Positions 38,131 through 47,174 of a stretch of DNA of 64,000 nt are shown here, one piece after another. Made by a program: the position numbers and the translations under genes. The DNA is from AP-15 sp963750195 (lineage in GTDB: Bacteria > Pseudomonadota > Alphaproteobacteria > ATCC43930 > CGMCC-115725): positions 1-64,000 of the forward strand of contig CAVVPS010000015.1 in assembly GCA_963750195.1 (NCBI GenBank), given 5' to 3'. How positions within the stretch are numbered: position 1 is the first letter of the stretch; each line of letters begins with the position of its first letter. Below the pieces are notes generated by a model. The model made no database searches. It worked only from the letters and a program-made list of their open reading frames with translations, and had not been told where the DNA came from.

Positions 38131-38466
38131 TCAGCTGCCGCCGGGTTTGGGGCTGAACTGCGTCTGGTATTTGTCGGGCACGTCCTTCCACGCGTCGGCA
38201 TCTTCGGGATAAGGCTTTTTGCGGGTAATGTTGGGCCAGCTCGCCGCATATTCGCGGTTCAGCTCGACCCATCGCTCAGCCTCCTGCTCGCTGTCGGGGA
38301 TGATCGCGTCGACCGGGCATTCCGGCTCGCACACCCCGCAATCGATGCACTCATCGGGGTGAATCACCAGCATGTTCTCGCCTTCGTAGAAACAGTCGAC
38401 GGGGCAAACCTCCACGCAGTCCATATACTTGCAGCGGATGCAGGATTCGGTGACGACATAGGTCAT
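38131..38466 (-). CDS. fdxA: Seven-iron ferredoxin (FdxA)
   Basis: A 111-residue ferredoxin with one 3Fe-4S and one 4Fe-4S cluster. Cysteines are seen in TESCIRCKYMDC, VEVCPVDC and DECIDCGVCEPECP, the classic Azotobacter-FdI-like spacing, and the C-terminal tail (WPNITRKKPYPEDADAWK) is typical of alphaproteobacterial FdxA. Soluble electron carrier in the cytoplasm. It lies upstream of carD on the same strand, as in many relatives. Confidence 0.95.
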   Translation of the reverse strand: MTYVVTESCIRCKYMDCVEVCPVDCFYEGENMLVIHPDECIDCGVCEPECPVDAIIPDSEQEAERWVELNREYAASWPNITRKKPYPEDADAWKDVPDKYQTQFSPKPGGS

Positions 38467-38520
38467 GGTGGTGACTTCTTCTCCTGAACTTCGACCGCCG
38501 GTGCGGTGCGGCGCGGCGGA

Positions 38521-38982
38521 TCACGCCGTCGCGTCGAGTCCCAGCCGCCCGAGAACACGCTGCCGCGCCATGCCGCGCTCACGATCGGGTACGTATATCA
38601 GTCCGCCGATGCGGCGCAGCAAGCTGTCTTCGTACTGATCGAGCACACCGTCCGCATAGGCGACTTCCCACAGCATCTCGACCAGCTCGATGCGCTGCTC
38701 GAAGGAAAGCCGCTCGTTGATGATTCGGGTAAGGTGGAACAGCTCGGCGGCGCGGCCGGCCTCGCGTTCGCCGGCGGCGAGCAGCGCCCGTGCCTCGTCA
38801 TGCGATAGTTCGAAGCGGCGCTCGAGCATTTGTTTGATGACCGCCCGTTCCCTTTCGTCGAAATGGTCGTCGCTGTGGGCCGCCTCGACAAGCAGCGCGG
38901 TCAGGGCGAGCTGCAGCCCGTCCTGTGGCCCCACTGAACCGTGGGGAGCTGTACCCGTCAACCATCCGAGGAGGCTCTCGAT
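38521..38982 (-). CDS. TerB-family protein
   Basis: A 153-residue protein of the tellurite-resistance TerB/DjlA-like fold. The helical pattern is clear: ALTALLVEAAHSDDHFDERE with the acidic metal-site loop near residues 36-44, then LVEMLWEVAYADGVLDQYED repeating the same loop. The ATG at 38982 (MIESLLGWL) is preferred, because the frame above it is not protein-like. There are no other ter genes nearby, so the resistance name should not be taken literally; stand-alone TerB proteins are of unknown function. It is 54 bp from fdxA on the same strand. Confidence 0.85.
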   Translation of the reverse strand: MESLLGWLTGTAPHGSVGPQDGLQLALTALLVEAAHSDDHFDERERAVIKQMLERRFELSHDEARALLAAGEREAGRAAELFHLTRIINERLSFEQRIELVEMLWEVAYADGVLDQYEDSLLRRIGGLIYVPDRERGMARQRVLGRLGLDATA

Positions 38983-39130
38983 CATGGCTCTTTGCCTAAC
39001 ATGCGGAGCCCTGAGGGGCAACCCCACGTGGTTTGGGGTCTTGCCGCTTCGGCCGTTCCCCATCTGCCCGGTCGCCGCGGGGGAAATGAATCAGCGCACC
39101 CGGCCGTTGTGGCGGCGGACGCGATAACAG

Positions 39131-40303
39131 GTGCGGCCCTTGAGCAAGCGCGGCAGTATTCTCGTTCTCCATTTCGTCGGTCAAATGCCGCTTGCCGGCA
39201 TTGCATGGCAGGCGCTCCACTACCTCCTCGGCCTGCAACAGCTCGGTTACGAGGTCTGGTATATCGAGGATGGTGGGGCCAATCCCTATGATCCCCGCGC
39301 CGCCAGCATCATGATGGCGTGCGACTACAATGTTGCCTATCTCCGGCGCGCGATGGAGCGCCACGGGCTCGCAGGACGCTGGGCCTATTGGGACGCGATC
39401 AACGATGTGTGGCACGGGCTGCCCCGCGAGCGAGTACAGCGGCTCTACGCCGAGGCGGACGGGCTGATCAATCTGTGCGGCGCCACCCGGCTGCGCGAAG
39501 AACATCTCGCCTGCCCGGTCCGCATCATGATCGACACCGATCCGGTCTACGAGCAGATCAAATATGCCAAGACCGACCTCGCGGCCCGCGCCTACCTCGA
39601 CGCGCACACGCACTTTTTCACCTATGGCGAGAATTTGGGTGCGGCCGATTGCCCAGTGCCGCTGTCTGGGATCCCGTGGCGTCCGACCCGCCCGCCGGTG
39701 ATGCCCAGCCTGTGGCCCGTGGCGGCGGACGCGCCCCGCTGCTTCACCACCGTCGCCACTTGGGAGAACAAAGGAAAGGACATTGAATTCGCCGGCTCGC
39801 GCTACGTCTGGTCGAAACATGTGAACTTTCTGCGGTTTCTCGACCTCCCACGCCGCCGCCCCGAGACGTGCTTTGCGCTGGCGATGGATCCCCCTGACGC
39901 CGAGGTGCGTGAGCAGGTCACCGGCGCGGGCTGGACCCTCATCGATCCCGCCCCGCTCTCGGCCGGCATGGCGCCCTATTGCGACTTCATCGCCGGCTCG
40001 CGCGGCGAATTCACCGTCGCCAAGGACATCTATGCTCGGCCGAACAGCGGCTGGTTCAGCGATCGCAGTGTCTGTTATCTCGCCGCGGGGCGGCCGGTCG
40101 TGACGATGCGCACCGGGTTCAGCAAATTCTACCCGGTCGGGCGCGGCCTATTCGAATTTTCGAGCGCGGAGGAGGCGCTCGCGGGCATCGATGCGATCGC
40201 CGCCGATTACCTCGGCCACAGCCGCGCGGCGCGGGCCCTGGCCCATGAGTATTTCGCCGCCGAGCGCGTCATCGGCGAATTGATGGCGGCGGCCGGGCTG
40301 TGA
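39131..40303 (+). CDS. Glycosyltransferase-like protein of unknown specificity
   Basis: A 390-residue protein of two Rossmann-like halves, resembling GT-B glycosyltransferases. The N-terminal half contains GIAWQALHYLLGLQQLGYEVWY, a glycine-rich loop and helix like those of GT4 enzymes. The C-terminal half has FIAGSRGEFTVAKDIY and SVCYLAAGRPVVTMRTGF, which correspond to the donor-binding region. The start is GTG at 39131; no ATG lies at a suitable place. It is divergent from the TerB gene and has no polysaccharide cluster around it, so acceptor and sugar are unknown. Confidence 0.6.
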   Translation: MRPLSKRGSILVLHFVGQMPLAGIAWQALHYLLGLQQLGYEVWYIEDGGANPYDPRAASIMMACDYNVAYLRRAMERHGLAGRWAYWDAINDVWHGLPRERVQRLYAEADGLINLCGATRLREEHLACPVRIMIDTDPVYEQIKYAKTDLAARAYLDAHTHFFTYGENLGAADCPVPLSGIPWRPTRPPVMPSLWPVAADAPRCFTTVATWENKGKDIEFAGSRYVWSKHVNFLRFLDLPRRRPETCFALAMDPPDAEVREQVTGAGWTLIDPAPLSAGMAPYCDFIAGSRGEFTVAKDIYARPNSGWFSDRSVCYLAAGRPVVTMRTGFSKFYPVGRGLFEFSSAEEALAGIDAIAADYLGHSRAARALAHEYFAAERVIGELMAAAGL

Positions 40304-40315
40304 AACTCTTCCGCG

Positions 40316-41362
40316 TCAACCCTGCGCGAAACCCTCGAACAGATGAGGGATTCGGCGGATGTCGGACAACAGCTCGCGTTGCAGCTCCGGCGCCGTGCCG
40401 GCCGGGAAACTGATCTCGATCGAATCGGCGAGGCCGCCATAGCGTGAGGCGATCACCTGAGCGATGTCGCGATAAGCGCCGACGGCGGCAAAAAGGCGCA
40501 CGACGTCGTCCGACACCTCAGCCGGCATCTCGTTCCAGCGGCCCTCGACCGATAGGCGATGGAGCTTGGCGCCGAGGTCGTCGAGCCCATGCAATGACAG
40601 GATCGGGCTGTAGGTGCGGGTCGAGGCGTAAAAGGCGATGCGTCGGCGCGCCCCGTCCATCGCCGCAGCGACAGCTTCCTCGTCGGGACCGGTAGCGACA
40701 AATCCGCCGCCATGGAGATCGAAATGCGCCCGCGAGCGCCCTCCTCGCCGCACCCCTTCGAGAATCTGCGGCAGGCACACCTCGTCGAGATAACGGCGCG
40801 AGCACAGCGGGTGCAGGCGCACCCCGTCGCCCACCTCGCCGGCGAGGCGCAGCATGGCCGGCCCGACCGCGGCGATCGTCACCGGCACTGGTGCCAGTCC
40901 GGTCGGTTCCGGCGAGAAATCCGGGGTCATCAGGCTAAGCCGGTAATGCTCGCTCTGATAGTCGAGCTTCTCGCCGGTTTCCCAGCACCGCCACACCGCG
41001 CGCAGCGCGCCGATGTAGTCGCGCAGGCGGGGCGCCGGCGGACTCCATGGAACACCAAAGCGTCTTTCGTTATGGCCCTTGACCTGGCTGCCGAGCCCGA
41101 GAACGAACCGCCCATTCGAATTCGCGTGCAGATCCCAGGCCAGGCTCGCCATGATCGTGGGGCTGCGTGGAAACGCGACGGCGACCGACGTCGTCAACTC
41201 GATCCCGGTGGTGGCGAGCGCGGCGAAGGCGAGCGGCGTAAAAGGCTCGTGGCCTAGCTCGACCGTCATCACCGCGTTGAAGCCGGCCGTCTCTGCCGCG
41301 GCGGCGAATGGCCCGGCTTCGCGCCAATCCCGGATCGGCAGGGTGGTAAAGACCCGCATCAC
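40316..41362 (-). CDS. Luciferase-like monooxygenase family oxidoreductase
   Basis: A 348-residue TIM-barrel flavin-type oxidoreductase of the LLM superfamily, TIGR03617-like, a branch often linked to cofactor F420. It starts MMRVFTTLPIRDWRE and has AAAAETAGFNAVMTVELGHEPF, ALATTGIELTTSVAVAFPRSP, FVLGLGSQVKGHNERRFG and VPVTIAAVGPAMLRLAGEVGDGV, all typical. Whether it uses F420 or FMN cannot be told from sequence. Its start overlaps the stop of the O-antigen-ligase-like gene by 4 bases, suggesting a joint transcript with that gene and ndk. Confidence 0.88.
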   Translation of the reverse strand: MMRVFTTLPIRDWREAGPFAAAAETAGFNAVMTVELGHEPFTPLAFAALATTGIELTTSVAVAFPRSPTIMASLAWDLHANSNGRFVLGLGSQVKGHNERRFGVPWSPPAPRLRDYIGALRAVWRCWETGEKLDYQSEHYRLSLMTPDFSPEPTGLAPVPVTIAAVGPAMLRLAGEVGDGVRLHPLCSRRYLDEVCLPQILEGVRRGGRSRAHFDLHGGGFVATGPDEEAVAAAMDGARRRIAFYASTRTYSPILSLHGLDDLGAKLHRLSVEGRWNEMPAEVSDDVVRLFAAVGAYRDIAQVIASRYGGLADSIEISFPAGTAPELQRELLSDIRRIPHLFEGFAQG

Positions 41363-42637
41363 CGCGCCGGCACGATGGCTCGCTTTTCACCACCGCCGGC
41401 CGTCGCCCGCGCCATCACAAGAATCAGAAACAGCGAGAACCATAAGGTCCCTTGCCACCATTCCTGCCAGATGCCGTAGGTGGCGAAAGAGGCGACAAAG
41501 CCCGTCGCCAGACTGCCGCCGGTGGCTGCCGCCAACAGGCGCGGCCAACAGGCGTGGGCGAGCGCGAGCCAGGCGCAAGCGGCCAGCAGCGCGAACAACA
41601 CCGCACCGGGCACGCCGAGTTCGAGCCAGAGCTGAAGAGGAGCATTATGTGGATGGAGCGGCAGCCAGGTCGCGCCCGCTTCGATCGGGTCCTTCCCGCC
41701 GGGGATCGCGCGGGACGAGTTCGAGCCCCCAGCCGGTGAGCGGGTGCTCGGCGATCCGGTCGCCGACAAAGGACCAGATCAGTAGCCGGTGCCCGGCCGA
41801 AAACTTTACCGCATCCGCCGTCGCGACGAGATCGGACACCCGTTCGAGCCGGGCAAAGGTCAGTGGCGCGCTGATGACGACGAGGATCGAGACGAGCGCC
41901 GCTGCCCGCGCCGCGCGGGCGCGCCAGTAGTAGCACAAAACCGCCATCGGCAGCCCGGCGGCGAGCGCGACCTTTGCCGCCGTCCCGGCAAGCGCGCAGA
42001 CCGTCGCGGCGGCAACGGCCGCGAACAGCAGGCCGCCCGCCTTGCGCCCGCGTTCGACGATCACCGCGCTCACCAGCAGCAGCAATATCGCCAATGTGAC
42101 CGATGCTTGGTTTAACCAGGTGTCTTGATAAAAGCGGTCCGAAAAAGGCTTGCTCAGCGCCCCGTGGGTGGCGAGGTCGCCTGTCGCCAAGGCTATTCCC
42201 AGGATACAACCGGCAATCAGGAACGCGGTCAGCCGCTGCGGCGCCGAGATCAGCTCGGCTGCAACCGCCAGCGCCAGACCGGCGGCGAAAATGCCGGCGA
42301 GCCGGGCCGCTTGATCGAGCGAGCGCAGCGGGTCGATCGCCCAAATGGCCGAGGCGCCCCCCCAAGCCAACAGCAACCCGATCAGCACCGCCGGAACGGC
42401 GAGACCGGGGCGCCAGATCGGACGGTTCGAGCATAGAACCAGGCCGGCGGCAAACAGCCCGGCGACCGAGGCCAGCGGCGCGACGCCCCGCGGCGCCAGG
42501 ACGAGCAGCGGCAGAAACAACAGAGCCGCCGCGTCGAGACCGGCCTCCAAGCCAATCGCCAAGTGTCCCACGGTGGCCCAGGCTGAGGCGCGCGGCCCGG
42601 AACCGCCGCCCACCGTCTCGGAAGATCTGCCGCTTTG
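41359..42637 (-). CDS. O-antigen-ligase-like membrane protein, broken by one +1 shift
   Basis: A polytopic inner-membrane protein with about ten hydrophobic segments and the Wzy_C/O-antigen-ligase signature: IAEHPLTGWGLE in the large periplasmic loop, followed after the break by PLHPHNAPLQLWLELGVPG. The frame shifts near 41727, where CTCGAACTCGTCC occurs; deleting one C gives GWGLESSRAIPGGKDP. The start is uncertain; GTG at 42637 lies just after the ndk stop. About 425 residues when repaired. It may ligate or polymerise a surface glycan; no substrate clue nearby. Confidence 0.8.
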
Positions 42638-42641
42638 CACG

Positions 42642-43064
42642 CTAGGGTTGGATGTCGATCGCCGAGAAGAAAAAGGCGATCTCCCGCGCCGCGTTCTCGG
42701 GAGAATCGGAGCCATGCACCGAATTCGCCTCGATCAACTCGGCGAAATCCTTGCGGATCGTGCCAGACGCGGCCGCGGCCGGATCGGTGGCGCCCATGAT
42801 TTCGCGGCTCAGCGCCACCGCATCGGGTCCTTCGAGCACCTGGACGACGATCGGGCCCGAAATCATGAAGGCGACGAGCCCGCGATAAAACGGACGCTCG
42901 GCGTGGACCTCGTAAAAGCTCTCGGCCTGCGCCTCGGTCAGCCTGATGCGCTTCTGGGCGACGATGCGCAGCCCGCGGCGCTCGAAGCGATCGTTGATCG
43001 CCCCGGTCAAATTGCGCCGCGTCGCATCCGGCTTGAGGATCGACAGCGTCCGTTCGATGGCCAT
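42642..43064 (-). CDS. ndk: Nucleoside diphosphate kinase
   Basis: A 140-residue enzyme that balances NTP pools by phosphate transfer through a histidine. Signatures are MAIERTLSILKPDATRRN at the start, then the Kpn-loop region (ERPFYRGLVAFM) and the active-site histidine in IEANSVHGSDSPENA. Length is typical. The ATG at 43064 is chosen because MAIERTLSI is the usual family start; the frame opens four codons earlier. Confidence 0.97.
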   Translation of the reverse strand: MAIERTLSILKPDATRRNLTGAINDRFERRGLRIVAQKRIRLTEAQAESFYEVHAERPFYRGLVAFMISGPIVVQVLEGPDAVALSREIMGATDPAAAASGTIRKDFAELIEANSVHGSDSPENAAREIAFFFSAIDIQP

Positions 43065-43353
43065 CGGCACCTTCACGATCGGCGAGAAGCCGCGGGTTTA
43101 TAGCTTCCGCCGGCGTCGCCGGCAATCCGCGGCGCGCCGGTGGGGTGCTGCCTCAGTTTGAACTTCGGCTTCGGCTGGTAAGCGGTCCCTGGCGGCGACC
43201 CACGGGCGTGACGGGGTTGCGCCGAAAGCGGCCACTCGTCACGACCGCCTGATGCCACTTTGCGCAGTATTTTTCTTCGTGTATCTTCATAAAGAAAAAT
43301 CGGAACAAATACGCCCCAGCATCATGGGCGGCGCGAACAGGAAGGAACTCCAA

Positions 43354-44724
43354 ATGACGCAGATCACCAGACGTATGGTGCTTCGCAACTCCCTGGCGGT
43401 CGCCGCAGCGGGGTCGCTCGCGCGCCCATTCATCGCCAATGCCGCGGCCTCGACCGCAACTGTGTGGTGGACCCAGGGCTTTGTCCCGGAAGAGGATGCG
43501 GCCTTTAAGAAGCTCGTCGTCGACTATCAGAAACAGAGCGGTAACACGATCGATTTCAGCCTGATCCCGTTCGCGCCGTTGAACCAAAAGACCGTCTCGG
43601 CGCTGACCAGCGGCGATGTGCCTGACCTAATCGACATCAACACTGACGTTCTCGTGCCGCAAAACGTCTGGAGCGACAAGATGGTCGAGGTCAGCGATGT
43701 CGTCGACACGCAGAAGGACGCGTACCACCCAACGGTCTATCTGGCGACGCAGTACTACAACAACGTGGCGAAGAAGCGAAGCATCTACATAGTGCCGTAC
43801 AAGACTGCGGTCGTGCCGTTCCACATCTGGAATTCGCTGGTGGAAAAGGCTGGCTTCAAACTGTCCGACGCACCGAAGACATGGGATGCGTTCTGGGATT
43901 TCTTCACGCCGATGCAGGCCAAGTTGCGCGCTTCCGGCATGCGCAACATTTACGCGCTCGGCATGCAATGCACCACGACCGGCCCGAACGATGGCAATAA
44001 CCTGTTCAACCATTTCCTGATCGCCAATGGCGGCAACGGCATCGTCACCAAGGACGGCAAGGTCCATCTTGACGATCCGCAGGTCAAGGACGCCGCGATC
44101 AAGGCGATCACATCCATTACCAAGACCTACAAGGACGGCTACGTTCCGCCCGGCGCGTTGAGTTGGAACGACGCAGACGACAACAACGCCTTCCACTCGA
44201 AACTGTTCGTCATGGATTTCGACGGCACGATCTCGACCGAGGTCGCAATCAAGGACCAGGCCGAGCGCGACCAGGTCACCACCATGGGGCTGCCGCTCGG
44301 TAACGACGGCAAACCCGTGCCGGCGCAACTCGGGGTCGCCGCCGCGGTCATCCCAAAGGGCGCGAAGAACATCGATGTCGCCAAGGATTTCATGAAGTAT
44401 GTGATCCAGCCGCAGGTGACGAACAACTACTTGAAGGAGGGACTTGGCCGCTTTCTCCCGGCGGTGCCCTCGCTGGTCAAGAGCGATCCGTTTTGGCTCG
44501 GCCACCCGCAGCGCAGGGCCTACACCACAGAAGGGTTGTTGACCGAGACCGTGCCCAACTACCCGGTATTCAACCCGGGCTGGGCTGAGGTCAACGCTCA
44601 ACAGATTTGGGGCGCGGCCGAGGCGGACGTCATCCGCGACGGCGTCGACCCCAAGGCGGCCACCGAAGCCGCCTTCAGAAAGATCGAGGCGATCGCTGCA
44701 AAATACCCGATCGTTCAGAGCTGA
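43354..44724 (+). CDS. Extracellular sugar-binding protein (ABC family 1), Tat-exported
   Basis: A 456-residue periplasmic binding protein of the family-1 carbohydrate type. A Tat signal is visible at residues 4-31: TRRMVLRNS, then a hydrophobic AVAAAGSLA stretch and cleavage near ANAAA. The mature protein has the expected VWWTQGFVPEEDAAFKKLV start, SGDVPDLIDIN hinge region and AKDFMKYVIQPQVTNNYL near the end. Start at 43354, with AGGAA nine bases upstream. No permease or ATPase gene is next to it, so it works with a transporter elsewhere or with several. Confidence 0.88.
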   Translation: MTQITRRMVLRNSLAVAAAGSLARPFIANAAASTATVWWTQGFVPEEDAAFKKLVVDYQKQSGNTIDFSLIPFAPLNQKTVSALTSGDVPDLIDINTDVLVPQNVWSDKMVEVSDVVDTQKDAYHPTVYLATQYYNNVAKKRSIYIVPYKTAVVPFHIWNSLVEKAGFKLSDAPKTWDAFWDFFTPMQAKLRASGMRNIYALGMQCTTTGPNDGNNLFNHFLIANGGNGIVTKDGKVHLDDPQVKDAAIKAITSITKTYKDGYVPPGALSWNDADDNNAFHSKLFVMDFDGTISTEVAIKDQAERDQVTTMGLPLGNDGKPVPAQLGVAAAVIPKGAKNIDVAKDFMKYVIQPQVTNNYLKEGLGRFLPAVPSLVKSDPFWLGHPQRRAYTTEGLLTETVPNYPVFNPGWAEVNAQQIWGAAEADVIRDGVDPKAATEAAFRKIEAIAAKYPIVQS

Positions 44725-44984
44725 GGGGAGCCATCGCGTCGGCAGTTGACGTCAGGTGCCCATCGCGAAGCTCCGCGCGCTCCGGCGCGACTGGCGCCGT
44801 CGGGCGGCAGGGGTTCGCATATGCCTTGGGGATTCGTGCTGCGGGCGCCGCTGTAGCAGCACCGGCTGAAATTTCATGTCCGGTATGGGGGCATCTTCAG
44901 CCGAACTCCGCTCCAAGGATCTTCGGCAGCTTCGCGATGGAAGCGGAAATCTCAAACTGAGGCACTACTCGCGCGGGCCGCCGA
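44725..44984. other. Convergent gap between the binding protein and holC
   Basis: No gene seen. A 7-bp inverted repeat (GTGCTGC...GCAGCAC, 44836-44862, 13-base loop) could form a hairpin between the two convergent genes, but it has no T-run, so it is not a clear intrinsic terminator. Confidence 0.3.
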
Positions 44985-45434
44985 TCATCCCCGGCGTTCC
45001 CATCCCGCGGCGGTCTGTTGCCAATAGGTCAAAACGTGACCCGCCTCGCGGGCGCGGCGCCAGCGCTCGCGTGCGGCTTCGACCGCGCTGTCGTCGTTGC
45101 CGTCGAACATGTCGGCGCAGCGGGCAAAGGACGACAAGATTCGCGGCCTCGACACCGTCGACCAGCACCAGCATTGTCGCCTGGTTCGGGTTTTCGTCAC
45201 GGTCTGAGAGCCAAATCGGCTGGATCGCTGCGTTGCCGTCGCGGGCCGAACCGTGCGGCAGAAAACTCGCCTCCTCGTAAGTCCACAATAGCGGCGTCGA
45301 GCTGCGTCACCCGCTCGGCCGAGCCCGCTCTGACGACGATTGCGATGGCCTTCGGCGCGGGCCCGTTCAAGCAGCTTAGGCAGTGCCCGCTCGAGCGGCG
45401 TGCGCAGCAGGTGGTAGAAGCCGATCTCGGTCAC
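44985..45434 (-). pseudogene. holC: DNA polymerase III chi subunit (HolC), frame broken three times
   Basis: Chi links the clamp loader to single-strand-binding protein. After repair it reads TEIGFYHLLRTPLERALPKLLERA, then HRIVVRAGS, AERVTQLDALLWTYEEASFLPHG, PIWLSDRDENPNQATMLVLVDG, and ADMFDGNDDSAVEAARERW, a typical alphaproteobacterial HolC of about 149 residues. Start is GTG at 45434. Breaks fall near 45343, 45293 and 45130; each is healed by removing a single base, and three +1 shifts leave the original stop in frame. It directly follows pepA, the normal neighbour. Confidence 0.75.
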
Positions 45435-46955
45435 CGCTATCAATCTCTTTTCGTAATGCTGGGCGACAAAGCGGTCGAGCAGGCGCACGCCAAACGCGGT
45501 GGCGCCCTTGGGCACGGTCGGCGCGTCCTTGCTCGACCAGGCCATGCCGGCGATGTCGAGATGCGCCCACGGGAACTTCGTCGACGAAGCGCTGCAGGAA
45601 CTGCGCGGCGGTGATGCTGCCGGCGGCGCGGCCGCCGCCGATGTTCTTCATGTCGGCGGCGTCGCTGTCGATCTCGCTTGTCGTAGCCGTCGGCGAGCGG
45701 CATGCGCCACAACTGCTCGCCCGACCGCCTTGCCGGCTGCGATCAGCCGCGCCGCCAGCTCGTCGTCATTGGAGAACAGCCCGGCGTGGTCGGTGCCCGA
45801 GCGCGACGATGATGGCGCCGGTCAGCGTCGCAAGGTCGACCATCAGCCGCGGCTTGAAGCGGTCCTGGCAGTACCAGAGCGCGTCGGCCAGCACGAGGCG
45901 GCCCTCGGCGTCGGTGTTGAGCACCTCGATCGTCTGGCCCGACATCGAGGTGACGATGTCGCCCGGCCGCTGGGCTTTGCCCGACGGCATGTTCTCGACC
46001 AGGCCGACGACGCCGACCGCGTTCACCTTGGCCTTGCGCGCGGCGAGCGCCGCATCAGGCCGATGACCACGCCGGCGCCGCGCCATGTCCCACTTCATGT
46101 CCTCCATGCCGGCGGCCGGCTTGATCGAGATGCCGCCGGTGTCGAAGGTGACGCCCTTGCCGACGAAGGCGAGCGGCGCGTCGTGCTTGCCCTCGTCGCC
46201 GGCGCCGCGCCATTGCATGACCACGAGCTGCGGCGGCCGCGGCGCTGCCCTGGCCGACGCCGAGCAGCGCGCCCATGCCGAGCTTCCGCATGGCCTTCTC
46301 GTCCAGGACCTCGACCTCGACGCCGAGCTCCTCGAGGGTTCGCGCCTGCTCGGCGAGGGTCTCGGGGAAGATCACATTGGCCGGCTCGGAGACCAGGTCG
46401 CGGGTAAAGAACACTGCCTCGACCGTCTTTTCGAGCGGCCGATAGGCCCGCTTAGCCGCGCCCGCTTGATCCGTCGACACGGTCAGCCGGACCAGGGAGG
46501 GTTTCTGTTCGGGATTCTGCTTCGTCTTGTATTTGTTGAAGCGATAGGACCGCAGCTGCGCGCCAAAGGCGATTTCGGCCGCCGCCTCGGCGGCGCCGAT
46601 CGGCGCCTCGTCGGTAATGTCGACGAATACCGTCGCCTCGGTTTCCCCGGCGCCGTCGAGATGTGCGGCAAGCGCGCCGCCGAGCTCCTCGAAGACGCGG
46701 TCGGCGGCTTGGTCGACCTTGCCGAGCCCGGCTAGGACAATTCGGCTCAGCGTCAGGTTTGCCGGCGCCACGATCGGCAGCAGCTCGCCCTTTTTGCCGC
46801 TAAAGCGCGTCGGCCTGGGCGAGCGCGCGAGCAATCGCACCTCCGGTCGCTTCATCGAGCCGACGGGCGGCCGGCGTCAAAATCCGCTCCTCCCATATTC
46901 CTGCGACCGCAGCGCCGGAATGGGGCAGGTCCGGCTCGGCAAAGCTGATCTTCAT
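45435..46955 (-). pseudogene. pepA: Cytosol (leucyl) aminopeptidase PepA, frame broken many times
   Basis: An M17 aminopeptidase releasing N-terminal residues from peptides. Starts MKISFAEPDLPHSGAAVAGI at 46955. The catalytic half is clear: FVGKGVTFDTGGISIKPAAG, MEDMKWDM, and the signature NTDAEGRLVLADALWY with metal-binding residues. The C-terminal part (AAQFLQRFVDEVP, PKGATAFGVRLLDRFV) is spread over other frames. Breaks lie near 46808, 46235, 46070, 46045, 45790, 45715, 45665 and 45560. The first reads AQADAFSGKKGELL when one G is removed. The total span suits about 500 residues, the family norm. Confidence 0.8.
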
Positions 46956-47174
46956 CGCGTGACCTCGGGCTGTCGTCGCGGCGGCGCAACCGCCGACCGC
47001 AGCATGGAGCGAACTTGGCCGATAGATATATTTGAGCGCGCCGGCCGGCGCCAGAGAGCAGCTGTGCAACAGCATCGGTGCGTCGGGCAGATCCAAGGCT
47101 TGGCCCGCGCGGTGCCTCCGAAGCATCGCCAGAAGACCTCGAGACGCGGCCCGTGGATCGGATCGAATGGCCAG
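46956..47174. other. Gap between the GT39-type gene and pepA
   Basis: If the glycosyltransferase ends at the TAG at 47175, this stretch is non-coding and holds the pepA leader. No RNA gene or clear promoter motif was recognised. Confidence 0.35.

Noticed and set aside
44836..44862. Hairpin as an intrinsic terminator between the binding protein and holC
   Set aside because: Seven-base stem, but a 13-base loop and no T-run on either strand.
44985..46955. Programmed frameshifting in pepA/holC
   Set aside because: Too many shifts at unrelated, non-slippery sites; single-base insertion errors explain them better.
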